Positions 17,229 through 25,914 of a stretch of 64,000 bases of DNA are shown here, in pieces. The DNA lies in NCBI RefSeq assembly GCF_013488225.1, contig NZ_CP041241.1, forward strand, positions 434,001 through 498,000, given 5' to 3'. The notes under the pieces are model-generated. The model had not been told where the DNA came from. It was given only the letters and a program-made list of their open reading frames with translations, and did not search any database. A program made the position numbers and the translations under genes. The first letter of the stretch is position 1. Each line of letters starts with the position of its first letter. The stretch comes from Sinorhizobium mexicanum (GTDB lineage Bacteria > Pseudomonadota > Alphaproteobacteria > Rhizobiales > Rhizobiaceae).

Positions 17229-18376
17229 GCAATCGCGCTGGTTCCGCCCTTCGCGTTCTCGGTGATGACGGCACCCGAGGTCGGCTGCCGCGGCGGATCA
17301 TCATGAGCGTCGATGCGGTGGGCGGGGTATGGCGCTACGCCATGGACCTCGCCGATGCCATTCGAGCTGCTGGCGTGGAAACACTTTTCGTCGGATTCGG
17401 TCCAGAGCCTTCCTCGCATCAGCGGCGTGAGGCTGCGCGCATCGGCACGCTCGAATGGTTCGCCGCGCCGCTCGACTGGACGGCCGGCGATGAAAGCGAG
17501 TTCGACGTGGTGGCGGACCTGCTGACCGAACTTTCGCTCAGGCATTCGGTCGACCTGCTGCATCTGAACCTGCCGTCTCAGGCGGCCGGTCTTCCGGCGC
17601 AAACGCCTGTCGTCGCTGCCTCGCATTCGTGTGTCACCACCTGGTTCGATACCGTGCGTGCTTCTGGCTTGCCGCGGGAGTGGCTTTGGCAAAAGCGGCT
17701 GAACCGGCAGGGTTTCGACCGCGCCGACATAGTTCTGGCCCCGAGTTCCAGTCATGCTGCGGGCCTCGTGCGCTGCTATGGCCGGATCGACGGTCTCAAA
17801 GTCGTCCATAATGGCAGCCGAAACTCGTATCCGGTCATGTCCAAGGAGAACTTCGTTTTTGCGGCGGGCCGGTGGTGGGACGAGGGCAAGAACGGCGCGG
17901 TGCTGGACCAGGCGGCCGCGCATATCAACTGGCCGGTGCTGATGGCCGGGGCATGCGATGGCCCAAACCGTGAGCGTTTGGCGATCCAGCACGCCGATCA
18001 TCGAGGGGAACTCAGTCACGATCGGGCCTTGGCGCTGATATCGAAAGCCGCGATCGTCGTCTCACCGTCGATCTACGAACCGTTCGGACTTGTTGCACTG
18101 GAGGCGGCGTGCGCCGGCGCAGCCTTGGTGCTTGCCGACATCGACACCTATCGTGAGCTTTGGGACGGTGCGGCCCTTTTTGCCGATCCCGGCGATCCCG
18201 TCGCCTTCGCGAATGTCATCAATGCTTTGGCGAAGGATGCGGAATTCAGGGCTGAGTTGGGCCACCAGGCACGCTTGCGGTCGCGCGAATTTTCCATCGA
18301 AGCCCAACGCGACGCGGTGCTTGCCGCCTACCGGCAAGCCATGCACCGGTCTCCTCGATTGACGGCTGCGGAGTGA
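17225..18376 (+). CDS. glycosyltransferase family 4 protein
   Basis: A 383-aa GT-B fold glycosyltransferase. The N-terminal domain has VDAVGGVWRYAMDLADAI, typical of GT4 acceptor-side glycine loops, and the C-terminal domain has VSPSIYEPFGLVALEAA, the E-x7-E nucleotide-sugar-binding motif. No membrane segment is present, so the enzyme is cytoplasmic or peripheral. GAGGATC lies before the ATG, and the start overlaps the previous stop (ATGA). It probably adds one sugar during assembly of the glycan encoded by the operon; donor and acceptor are unknown. Confidence 0.85.
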   Translation: MSNRAGSALRVLGDDGTRGRLPRRIIMSVDAVGGVWRYAMDLADAIRAAGVETLFVGFGPEPSSHQRREAARIGTLEWFAAPLDWTAGDESEFDVVADLLTELSLRHSVDLLHLNLPSQAAGLPAQTPVVAASHSCVTTWFDTVRASGLPREWLWQKRLNRQGFDRADIVLAPSSSHAAGLVRCYGRIDGLKVVHNGSRNSYPVMSKENFVFAAGRWWDEGKNGAVLDQAAAHINWPVLMAGACDGPNRERLAIQHADHRGELSHDRALALISKAAIVVSPSIYEPFGLVALEAACAGAALVLADIDTYRELWDGAALFADPGDPVAFANVINALAKDAEFRAELGHQARLRSREFSIEAQRDAVLAAYRQAMHRSPRLTAAE

Positions 18377-19509
18377 TGCGATTTCTCTTCTACACCCATT
18401 CACTTATTTCCGATTGGAACCACGGCAATGCCCACTTTCTGCGTGGTGTCATGCGGGAACTCCTGCAACGGGGTCATGAGGCCGTGGCGCTCGAACCGCG
18501 CGATTCCTGGAGCCGCCTCAATCTGATCGCGGAGCAGGGGGTCGGGCCGATTGTAGCGTTCCGCAAGCACTTTCCCGATCTGCACGTCGAGATCTATGGA
18601 GCCGATTTCGACCACGAGGCCGCGGTCAGCGAGACCGACCTGGTCGTCGTGCATGAATGGTCCGATCCCGACCTTGTCGCCCGGCTCGGTCGCATCCGTC
18701 ACGCAGGTGGCAACTTCACGCTCGCCTTCCACGATACACATCATCGCGCCGTCACCGCCAAGGGTGCTGTCGCCCGGCTCGACCTTTCCGGATACGACTT
18801 CGTCCTGGCCTTCGGAGAAACGCTCCGCGAACGGTATCTCAGCGCGGGCTGGGGTAGAGACGTCTTCACTTGGCATGAGGCTGCAGACACGTCGCTGTTC
18901 CGTCCAATTCCGCACGCCGACAAAAAAGGCGATCTCGTCTGGATCGGCAACTGGGGCGATGATGAGCGCAGTGCCGAGATCTCGTCCTTCCTCATCGAGC
19001 CAGCGCGACAACTGAAGCTTCTGGCAACCGTGCGGGGTGTGAGATATCCCGACGCTGCGCTCAAGGCACTGCGTGCGGCACGGATAGACTATGGGGGCTG
19101 GCTCGCGAACGCCGCCGTTCCGCGGGCTTTTGCCGAGCATCGGGCCACAGTGCATATTCCTCGGCGGCCTTATGTCGAATCCCTCCCGGGCATACCGACC
19201 ATCCGGGTCTTCGAAGCGCTTGCCTGCGGCATTCCGCTGATCTCGGCGCCATGGAACGACGCGGAAGGTCTTTTCCGCCCCGGCACCGATTTCCTTTTTG
19301 CCGGTACCGGCAAGGAAATGACGCGCCTGCTGCGTCAAGTGCTCTCGGAGCCAGCCGCCGCACAGGAACTGGCTGCCTCCGGCTTGGCAACTATCCGGGC
19401 ACGCCATACCTGCAGTCATCGCGTCGACGAACTACTCGACATCGTTGCTTCGTACCGCCCGAGCAAGGTCAAGCGCGATCGCAGCGCTTCAACGGAGGTC
19501 GCGATATGA
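18376..19509 (+). CDS. CgeB-like glycosyltransferase (first of three)
   Basis: A 377-aa protein with the layout of CgeB-type GT-B glycosyltransferases: N-terminal FLFYTHSLISDWNHGNAHFL, a central WIGNWGDDERS segment where CgeB-like proteins have a conserved glycine/asparagine loop, and C-terminal IPTIRVFEALACGIPLISAPW, which is the donor-binding region. ATG 18376 overlaps the previous stop by one base (TGATG); a GTG three bases earlier is the alternative. Its two downstream neighbours share the same architecture, so the operon contains a family of three related enzymes. Confidence 0.75.
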   Translation: MRFLFYTHSLISDWNHGNAHFLRGVMRELLQRGHEAVALEPRDSWSRLNLIAEQGVGPIVAFRKHFPDLHVEIYGADFDHEAAVSETDLVVVHEWSDPDLVARLGRIRHAGGNFTLAFHDTHHRAVTAKGAVARLDLSGYDFVLAFGETLRERYLSAGWGRDVFTWHEAADTSLFRPIPHADKKGDLVWIGNWGDDERSAEISSFLIEPARQLKLLATVRGVRYPDAALKALRAARIDYGGWLANAAVPRAFAEHRATVHIPRRPYVESLPGIPTIRVFEALACGIPLISAPWNDAEGLFRPGTDFLFAGTGKEMTRLLRQVLSEPAAAQELAASGLATIRARHTCSHRVDELLDIVASYRPSKVKRDRSASTEVAI

Positions 19510-20594
19510 GGATCGCGTTTTATGGGTCGAGCCTTCTTTCAGCCTATTGGAACGGCGCAGCAACCTATTATCGCGGGTTGCTCCGGGCGCTTGCCGCGCG
19601 TGGATATCAAATCACCTTTTATGAGCCGGACGTTTACGACCGGCAGAGACACCGCGATATTGATGTGCCGGACTGGTGCAGGGTTGTGGTCTATCAGGGA
19701 ACAGTCGCGGCGTTGAAGCGTGTCGCGGCGGAAGCCGTCGATGCCGATGTCGTTGTCAAGGCAAGTGGTGTCGGCTTCGAGGACGACCTGCTGCTCGCGG
19801 AGATTATGGGGTCGGCAAATCCGACTGCGCTCAGGATTTTCTGGGATGTCGATGCACCTGCCACGCTTGCGGACTTGAGCGCCGCACCCGATCATCCGCT
19901 CCGGCGTGCGCTTCCTTCGCTGGATCTCGTGCTGACCTATGGCGGCGGCGATCCCGTAATCGAGTCCTATCGTGCCATTGGTGCCCGCGACTGCATCCCC
20001 GTCTACAATGCCGTCGATCCTGAGACTCATCATCCCGTATCCGCGGATTCGCGTTTTGCTGCTGATCTTGCCTTCCTCGGCAACCGCTTGCCCGATCGCG
20101 AGACACGGGTCGAAGCCTTCTTCCTCGATCCCGCTGGCAAGGTCGGAGATCGGCGATTCCTGCTCGGCGGAGCTGGCTGGGACGATAAGCCCTTGCCCGA
20201 GAATGTCGCCTACATAGGCCACGTTCCTACTGCCGACCACAACGCGTTCAATGCGACTCCGACTGCGGTTCTGAACATTTCGCGCGCCAGCATGGCGCAG
20301 AATGGCTTCTCGCCGGCGACCCGCGTCTTCGAGGCGGCAGGGGCGAGCGCATGCCTGATCACCGATGCATGGGAAGGCATCGAACTCTTCCTGACGCCCG
20401 GAGAGGAAGTGCTGGTTGCCAGAGACGGACAGGACGTCGCCGAGCTGATGCGCGAGCTTACGCCCGCCGGCGCCAAAAAGATCGGAGAGCGGGCGCTTAG
20501 TCGCGTGCTCGCTGAGCACACCTATGCGCACCGCGCCAAGAACCTGGACCGTGTTTTGCGGAGTAGGGCAGGCCAGGTGGAGGCGGCCGAATGA
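19506..20594 (+). CDS. CgeB-like glycosyltransferase (second of three)
   Basis: A 362-aa protein beginning MRIAFYGSSLLSAYWNGAAT, with an FLGNRLPDRETRVEAFF loop in the middle and the C-terminal donor-site region FSPATRVFEAAGASACLITD. The same architecture is found in the genes on either side. ATG 19506 overlaps the upstream stop by four bases, and much longer in-frame extensions into the previous gene are not credible. Role: probably one transfer step in assembling the operon's glycan; the donor sugar is unknown. Confidence 0.75.
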   Translation: MRIAFYGSSLLSAYWNGAATYYRGLLRALAARGYQITFYEPDVYDRQRHRDIDVPDWCRVVVYQGTVAALKRVAAEAVDADVVVKASGVGFEDDLLLAEIMGSANPTALRIFWDVDAPATLADLSAAPDHPLRRALPSLDLVLTYGGGDPVIESYRAIGARDCIPVYNAVDPETHHPVSADSRFAADLAFLGNRLPDRETRVEAFFLDPAGKVGDRRFLLGGAGWDDKPLPENVAYIGHVPTADHNAFNATPTAVLNISRASMAQNGFSPATRVFEAAGASACLITDAWEGIELFLTPGEEVLVARDGQDVAELMRELTPAGAKKIGERALSRVLAEHTYAHRAKNLDRVLRSRAGQVEAAE

Positions 20595-21709
20595 ACCGTC
20601 CGCTCGATATCGTCGTTCTCGGCCTCTCGCTGTCCTCGTCCTGGGGTAACGGCCATGCGACCACGTATCGGGCCTTGCTTGGCGGCGTCCACGCAGCCGG
20701 GCACAAAGTGACCTTCCTGGAACGGGATGTACCGTGGTACGCCTGCCATCGGGATATGGTCGCGCCGGACTTTTGCGACCTCGTCCTCTACAAGAGCATC
20801 GACGAATTGCTCGCCCGGGATGCTGGCATGCTGGCCGGGGCCGATGCCGTGGTCATCGGATCTTATGTGCCGGACGGAGTGGAACTTATCGACGCCGTTG
20901 TCGATCTCTCCCCAAAGCGATTGTGCTTCTATGACATCGACACGCCGGTTACGCTCGCCAAGCTCGCCGGCGGTGACGAGGAATATCTCGCCCGTCGGCA
21001 GGTGCCGCTCTTCGATCTCTACTTTTCCTTCTCCGGTGGCAGTACGCTCGATCGGCTGCGAAGCGAGTTTGCCGCGAGACGCCCGGTGGCACTCTACTGC
21101 GCCGTCGATCTCGACCTCTATCGCAACACCGGCGCGCCAAGGGAATGGGACCTTGGCTACCTCGGCACGTTCAGCCGTGACAGGCAACCCACTCTCGAAC
21201 GCCTGTTGTTCGAGCCCGCGCGCCAATTGTTGGAGATGCGCTTTGTCGTTGCCGGACCAAGCTATCCCGCCGATATGCGCTGGCCGGAAAACGTGGTGCA
21301 CATTGAGCACCTGCCGCCTTCCGAGCACGCGGAATTCTACAGCCGCCAGCGATTCACCCTGAACGTAACGCGCGCCGACATGGTGGCGGCCGGTTGGTCT
21401 CCGAGCGTTCGGCTCTTCGAGGCGGCCGCGTGCCACACGCCGTTGATCAGTGATTGGTGGGAGGGGATCGATAGCTTCTTTCCATCGGGAAAGGCTGCCG
21501 TCATTGCATATGACAGCATCGATGTCGTCGCAGCACTAACGAATCTCACCGAACAACAGCGCCAGTCGTACGCCGATGACGCTCGTCAGCGCGTTGCACA
21601 CGCGCACAGCGCGGCGGCTCGCGCCACGACCTTCATCGACGCAATCGAAGGCGTCGCGCCCGAAACCAATCTCGCCACGAGACACTCCGGACGGAGACTT
21701 CCGGCCTAA
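20591..21709 (+). CDS. CgeB-like glycosyltransferase (third of three)
   Basis: A 372-aa relative of the two preceding proteins. Visible are LGLSLSSSWGNGHATTYRAL at the N-terminus, FYDIDTPVTLAKL (similar to FWDVDAPATLADL in the second enzyme), YLGTFSRDRQPTLERLLFEP, and WSPSVRLFEAAACHTPLISD at the donor site. Its start overlaps the previous stop (ATGA). The third enzyme shares the DxDTPxTLA-type segment specifically with the second, so these two look like the closer pair, probably a duplication. Confidence 0.75.
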   Translation: MNRPLDIVVLGLSLSSSWGNGHATTYRALLGGVHAAGHKVTFLERDVPWYACHRDMVAPDFCDLVLYKSIDELLARDAGMLAGADAVVIGSYVPDGVELIDAVVDLSPKRLCFYDIDTPVTLAKLAGGDEEYLARRQVPLFDLYFSFSGGSTLDRLRSEFAARRPVALYCAVDLDLYRNTGAPREWDLGYLGTFSRDRQPTLERLLFEPARQLLEMRFVVAGPSYPADMRWPENVVHIEHLPPSEHAEFYSRQRFTLNVTRADMVAAGWSPSVRLFEAAACHTPLISDWWEGIDSFFPSGKAAVIAYDSIDVVAALTNLTEQQRQSYADDARQRVAHAHSAAARATTFIDAIEGVAPETNLATRHSGRRLPA

Positions 21710-21730
21710 CAACCGAAGGGAGAACGGCCC

Positions 21731-22765
21731 ATGGCAAGAAGAATGCACGTAAGTCGAGGGAAAGCCATCCTGGTCGCCGGAGGGGCCGGCTTTGTCGGGT
21801 CCCACCTTTGTTCAGCGCTTCTGGACGCCGGCAACCGGGTGATCTGCGTCGACAACTATCTCACGGGCTCCCCTGCCAATGTCAGCAATCTCAAGGGAAA
21901 CCCGTATTTCATGTTGATCGAGCAGGACGTCTGCGATGATGTCGCGATAGATGAGCCGCTCGACCACATTTATAATCTGGCCTGCCCGGCCTCGCCGCCG
22001 TCCTATCAGGCCGATCCCATCCACACGATGATGACCAGTGTGACGGGCACGGGCAACCTCCTACGGCTTGCCGCGCGGCGAGGAGCCGTCTTCCTTCAGG
22101 CGTCTACGAGCGAGATCTACGGCGATCCCGAAGAACATCCGCAGCAGGAGGATTACTGGGGTCACGTCAACTGCACCGGACCGCGGGCGTGCTACGACGA
22201 AGGCAAGCGCGCGGCGGAGGCCTTGTGCTTCGACAGTCTGAGGGCTGGAAGCGTGGATGTGCGTGTTGCTCGCATCTTCAACACCTACGGTCCGTGCATG
22301 CAGCCCAACGACGGCCGGATCGTCTCGAACTTCATTGTCCAGGCCCTGAAAAACGAACCGCTTACGATCTATGGTAGCGGCGAGCAGACTCGTTCGTTTT
22401 GCTACGTCTCCGATCTCGTCGAAGGCTTGATCAGGCTCATGAACCGTCAGCCCAATCCGGGCGTGCCAGTAAACCTCGGGAACCCAGGGGAGTTCACGGT
22501 CATGGAACTGGCCGAGCTGGTATTGTCCAAGATCGCCACCGCTTCGATAGTCGTCCATGCACCTTTGCCTCCGGACGACCCGCAGCGCCGGCGGCCAGAT
22601 ATCGCAAGGGCAAGAAGGCTTCTTGGATGGCAGCCGAAAGTAGCGTTGCAGGACGGGTTGTCGCACACGATCGCTTGGTTTGAAAGCACGCTCGCCAAGC
22701 AGCAGGCGGTGCGCCGGCGCTCGCGCCGCCCCCGACCACAACCTGTCCTTTCTCAGGATCTTTGA
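21731..22765 (+). CDS. UDP-glucuronic acid decarboxylase (UDP-xylose synthase)-like
   Basis: A 344-aa extended SDR matching UXS enzymes, which convert UDP-glucuronate to UDP-xylose using bound NAD. Markers are ILVAGGAGFVGSHLCSAL, NLACPASPPSYQADPI, ASTSEIYGDPEEHPQ, YWGHVNCTGPRACYDEGKRA (containing Tyr-x3-Lys) and RIFNTYGPCMQPNDGRI. Typical relatives have VNPIGPR where this has VNCTGPR, a small deviation. AAGGGAG precedes the ATG. It would supply a xylose-type donor to the glycosyltransferases upstream. Confidence 0.8.
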   Translation: MARRMHVSRGKAILVAGGAGFVGSHLCSALLDAGNRVICVDNYLTGSPANVSNLKGNPYFMLIEQDVCDDVAIDEPLDHIYNLACPASPPSYQADPIHTMMTSVTGTGNLLRLAARRGAVFLQASTSEIYGDPEEHPQQEDYWGHVNCTGPRACYDEGKRAAEALCFDSLRAGSVDVRVARIFNTYGPCMQPNDGRIVSNFIVQALKNEPLTIYGSGEQTRSFCYVSDLVEGLIRLMNRQPNPGVPVNLGNPGEFTVMELAELVLSKIATASIVVHAPLPPDDPQRRRPDIARARRLLGWQPKVALQDGLSHTIAWFESTLAKQQAVRRRSRRPRPQPVLSQDL

Positions 22766-22767
22766 TC

Positions 22768-23529
22768 ATGGCTCAGCAGATGCAGGACTGCATGACCATA
22801 GAGGATCAGGTCGCGGCGCTGGGCCCGTGGTTTCACAACATGCGGATCAAGGGAGTCGAGACATCGCCGGATCATTTTCTCGGAGATTACCCCGCAGTCA
22901 AATGGAAAGCTTTCAAACATGTCGTGCCGGACGACCTTGAAGGCAGAAGCGTGCTCGACATCGGCTGCAACGCCGGATTCTACGCGCAGGAAATGAAGCG
23001 CCGCAATGCCGGCCGCGTGCTCGGCATCGATTCCGATCCTCGCTATTTGCGGCAAGCGAAATTCGCGGCCACACAGAACGGGATCGATATCGAATTCAAG
23101 TTGATGTCCGTCTACGATGTGGCCCAACTCCACGAGAAGTTTGATCTGGTCCTCTTCATGGGGGTCCTCTACCATCTCCGTTATCCGCTCCTGGCGCTTG
23201 ATCTTCTCTATGAGCACGTCGTGGGTGAGGAGATGCTCTTCCAGTGCATGCAGCGCGGCGCGGAGTCTGTGGCGCCGGTGGAGGCAGATTACGATTTCCA
23301 GGAGTGGGAGGTTTTCGATCGCCCCGGTTATCCCAAGCTGTTCTTCGTCGAACACCGTTTCTCGGACGATCCCACCAATTGGTTCATTCCGAACAGGGCT
23401 GGCGTGGAAGCGATGCTTCGCAGTTCCGGTTTCGTCATCGAAGCGAATCCCGAACGGGAGGTCTACCTCGTGCAACGAGGGCAGCGTCCGTACATGAGCG
23501 AGGCTGTTCCGCGGATAGGTGGTCCTTAG
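22768..23529 (+). CDS. SAM-dependent methyltransferase of a glycan locus (CmoB-like)
   Basis: A 253-aa class I methyltransferase. The SAM-binding motif is VLDIGCNAGFYAQEMKRR, with the acidic loop GIDSDPRYLRQA and a motif IV-like DLVLFMGVLYHLRYPLLAL. The overall layout resembles the CmoB-like methyltransferases, including the group catalogued as TIGR04290 that occurs in glycan neighbourhoods; that assignment is from memory. An ATG at 22768 follows AGGA at normal spacing just after the previous stop. It is the last gene of the operon and may O-methylate a sugar or cyclitol. Confidence 0.75.
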   Translation: MAQQMQDCMTIEDQVAALGPWFHNMRIKGVETSPDHFLGDYPAVKWKAFKHVVPDDLEGRSVLDIGCNAGFYAQEMKRRNAGRVLGIDSDPRYLRQAKFAATQNGIDIEFKLMSVYDVAQLHEKFDLVLFMGVLYHLRYPLLALDLLYEHVVGEEMLFQCMQRGAESVAPVEADYDFQEWEVFDRPGYPKLFFVEHRFSDDPTNWFIPNRAGVEAMLRSSGFVIEANPEREVYLVQRGQRPYMSEAVPRIGGP

Positions 23530-23640
23530 ATTGTTTTACAGTCTAGGCCCGCGAAATGATCCAACTTTTGGATGCAATTGCGGACGGGAAAACCGCATAC
23601 CCGTGCCGTATTACTCGCCCTGGCCGGTTTCTTCGAGAGC

Positions 23641-23832
23641 TCACCCGTGTTGCCGAAGCTGTTTGGCCTCCTGCTCAAGCAGTTCGGCCACTTCGCTGAG
23701 CGTCATGTGGGTCACGCAGAGGTGAATGGCGCACTCGAGAAAGCGTGTCGATGAACGGCGCAGATAGTGGGCTTCTTCCTGGGCTGCTAGCCTCGATAGC
23801 GGATTGTTTCTGTCGTCGTGGCGATCAGGCAT
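23641..23832 (-). CDS. 63-aa hypothetical protein
   Basis: A small, charged protein (MPDRHDDRNNPLSRLAAQEE at its start) with a predicted helical middle, ending TLSEVAELLEQEAKQLRQHG. GAAGGAG sits eight bases before the ATG, which is strong support for translation. No family is recognised. It lies downstream of the small membrane-anchored protein gene at 23914-24249, on the same strand. Confidence 0.55.
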   Translation of the reverse strand: MPDRHDDRNNPLSRLAAQEEAHYLRRSSTRFLECAIHLCVTHMTLSEVAELLEQEAKQLRQHG

Positions 23833-23913
23833 TCGAAAACTCCTTCGCTCCCCTTGAAAATTGGTTGTGCGGCCGCGGGAGCATTTTCTCGGTGCGGCCG
23901 TTCAATCGCGCTA

Positions 23914-24249
23914 TCATCCGGTACCGATCGCGAGAGCAAGCACGCCGGCTATGACGAGAATGCCCGCCATCAGGAGGACCAGACGATAGTTCGGCGATTG
24001 GCGGCGGTCGGCAGCTGGGAGTGGACGCATAGCGTCTCCGTACTCCGTGGAGGTGTCGGCCAGCCCATCCGGCCGCTGTCCGATCCTCGCTGTTCCCGCC
24101 GCGTCTGGAGTCAGAGGCATGCCGGCCGCTTCGTCGTCCGTCTCCAACGGTGCCGCTGAAGGATCAAAGCCGCGCTTCTTGTCTCCCGTCCTTCCGTGCT
24201 GGATATCGCCGCGCACCTGCGCGGGATTGCTCTCAGGCAGTTTGGACAT
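23914..24249 (-). CDS. 111-aa protein with C-terminal membrane anchor, unknown function
   Basis: A hydrophilic, probably disordered N-terminal 85 residues (MSKLPESNPAQVRGDIQHGR at the start) followed by one hydrophobic segment LVLLMAGILVIAGVLALAIG at the C-terminus, i.e. a tail-anchored inner-membrane protein. The start at 24249 was chosen because GGAAGGAG precedes it and the upstream extension overlaps the promoter region. An EcfG-type promoter is placed 27 bases upstream. Divergent from the P450 gene. No known domain is visible. Confidence 0.65.
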   Translation of the reverse strand: MSKLPESNPAQVRGDIQHGRTGDKKRGFDPSAAPLETDDEAAGMPLTPDAAGTARIGQRPDGLADTSTEYGDAMRPLPAADRRQSPNYRLVLLMAGILVIAGVLALAIGTG

Positions 24250-24275
24250 GATCGCTCCTTCCTCCCCAGCAGAAC

Positions 24276-24300
24276 AACCGGCTCGCACTTCGTTTGTTCC
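24276..24300 (-). promoter_or_regulatory. EcfG-type stress promoter
   Basis: Minus strand GGAAC (24296-24300), 16-base spacer, GGTT (24276-24279), 26 bases before the start of the tail-anchored protein gene. Confidence 0.7.
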
Positions 24301-24349
24301 GACGGTGCCACCGGCGACACGTCTGCAACGGTTCCGGATCTCAGGCGGA

Positions 24350-24374
24350 GGAACATCCGCGGCGCCGAAGAGTT
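24350..24374 (+). promoter_or_regulatory. EcfG-type stress promoter
   Basis: GGAAC at 24350-24354, 16-base spacer, AGTT at 24371-24374, 26 bases before the GTG start of the P450 gene. With the site at 24276-24300 it forms a divergent promoter pair. Confidence 0.6.
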
Positions 24375-24400
24375 CGACCACGGAAGGAGGCTGGCAGAAG

Positions 24401-25651
24401 GTGAAGCCCATTCCACAAACATCATCGCTCGACAGCACCCTGGCGCTCTTCCGCGAAGGTTACGCGTTCATCTCGAACCACTGCGACGAGCTCGGAACGG
24501 ATATCTTTCAGAGCCGGTTGATGCTTCGTTCAGTCGTGTGCATGCGCGGCGAGGAAGCAGCGCGTCTGTTCTATGGTGCAGACGATGTGACGCGTGTCGG
24601 CTCGATGCCGTGGACCGTGCTCCGGCTGCTGCAGGACAAGGATAGCGTCCAGCAGCTCGACGGAGCGGCGCATCTGCGGCGCAAGGCCATGTTCATCGAT
24701 GTCACGATGGACGACGCTGCTGTCGCCTCGCTCGTGGAGCGATTCCGGCAGCACTGGCTCGTACATTTCGACAGGCGTGCTGGGGCTTGCGATCTGCGGG
24801 ACGCGGCGAATCTCATCCTCACAAAAGCCTCCGCAGACTGGATAGGGATTGCGCCGCGGTGGCGCCACGATGACGTGAAGCTTGCTCGGCAGCTAGGACG
24901 AATGATCGACCGCACCGGCCGACCAGGCCCGGCCGCGTGGTTCGCCCTCGCTTCGCGTCGCCGCATCGAGCGCTGGCTCGCAACGATCGTGGCGGCGGTT
25001 CGCGACGGGTCGCTTGAGGTGCCCCAGGGATGCGCGCTAAAGCAGATCGGTTTGGACTATCGAGACGCCGACGGGGAGAGGCTTTCGCCGCAGGTCGCCG
25101 CGGTCGAACTGCTCAACCTCCTGCGACCGATTGCGGCCATCAGCCGATGGATTGTTTTCTTGGCTCTTGCGCTTGCCCGAAATCCGCAGTGGCCGGAACG
25201 CTTCGGTCACGGCCATGACGACGAGATCGAAGCTTTTGTCGAGGAGGTACGGCGCCTCTATCCATTCTTCCCATTCGTCGGCGCACGGCTGACGCGCAGA
25301 CATGTTTGGCAAGGCTATTCATTGCGCGAAGGCAGTTGGCTGCTACTCGACCTCTATGGAACGACGCATGACCCGAGACTGTTTGCATCACCGATGAATT
25401 TCAGCGCGGAGCGGAAATTGAGCTGGCGCGAGCGGGACTTCCGCTTTATCCCGCACGGCGGCGGCCGGCCGGAGTCGAGCCATCGATGTCCGGGGGAAAA
25501 GATAACGGTCGAAATCCTGAAGGAAACCGTGAAGCTACTATGCGGATTTCTTCCGCTCCGGATAGCGCCCGTCAACGCCGAGGTTCCGCTAAGCGCAATT
25601 CCAGCATCTCCGGTTCCGTCTGTTCGGATCACGTCTCGCTCTTCCGCGTAA
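24401..25651 (+). CDS. cytochrome P450, CYP152 (fatty acid peroxygenase)-like
   Basis: A 416-aa P450. The heme-binding loop FIPHGGGRPESSHRCPGE carries the axial cysteine, and the preceding region RRLYPFFPFVGARLTRR with LLLDLYGTTHDPRLF is characteristic of CYP152 enzymes, which hydroxylate or decarboxylate fatty acids using hydrogen peroxide instead of an electron-transfer chain. No ferredoxin or reductase gene is adjacent, which fits. GTG 24401 was preferred because GGAAGGAGG lies ten bases before it; the longer in-frame extension reads through the promoter region. An H2O2-driven enzyme under a stress promoter is a sensible pairing. Confidence 0.8.
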   Translation: MKPIPQTSSLDSTLALFREGYAFISNHCDELGTDIFQSRLMLRSVVCMRGEEAARLFYGADDVTRVGSMPWTVLRLLQDKDSVQQLDGAAHLRRKAMFIDVTMDDAAVASLVERFRQHWLVHFDRRAGACDLRDAANLILTKASADWIGIAPRWRHDDVKLARQLGRMIDRTGRPGPAAWFALASRRRIERWLATIVAAVRDGSLEVPQGCALKQIGLDYRDADGERLSPQVAAVELLNLLRPIAAISRWIVFLALALARNPQWPERFGHGHDDEIEAFVEEVRRLYPFFPFVGARLTRRHVWQGYSLREGSWLLLDLYGTTHDPRLFASPMNFSAERKLSWRERDFRFIPHGGGRPESSHRCPGEKITVEILKETVKLLCGFLPLRIAPVNAEVPLSAIPASPVPSVRITSRSSA

Positions 25652-25695
25652 GCGGCAAAGCCAAAAGACGCGGCGTTCCGTGACCGAGCCACGGC

Positions 25696-25866
25696 TTACT
25701 GCGACTGATCTTCCTGCGATTCCCGGTAGAGCTCACGGACCTTCCGCTCCTGTGCTTCCTTCAGGGCCCGCGGAAGCGGCCTCTGCCGCATGACCACATA
25801 GGCGAGAGCGGCACCAAGAGCAAAGGCCCCGCCCGCTGTTACCAATAGCCAGAGATAGTCCGTCAT
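25696..25866 (-). CDS. 56-aa single-pass membrane protein
   Basis: A mini-protein beginning MTDYLWLLVTAGGAFALGAA, whose first 25 residues form a transmembrane helix, followed by a positively charged amphipathic tail rich in Arg, Glu and Gln. GAGGAGG lies seven bases before the ATG. No domain name is known to me. It is convergent with the P450 gene and has its own EcfG-type promoter, so a stress-related envelope role is likely. Confidence 0.7.
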   Translation of the reverse strand: MTDYLWLLVTAGGAFALGAALAYVVMRQRPLPRALKEAQERKVRELYRESQEDQSQ

Positions 25867-25889
25867 TGCTACGCCTCCTCAAAGAGGCC

Positions 25890-25914
25890 AACCGATGTGA
25901 GGACCGAAGGTTCC
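25890..25914 (-). promoter_or_regulatory. EcfG-type stress promoter
   Basis: Minus strand GGAAC (25910-25914), 16-base spacer, GGTT (25890-25893). The -10 box ends 23 bases before the start of the 56-aa membrane protein gene. Confidence 0.7.
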
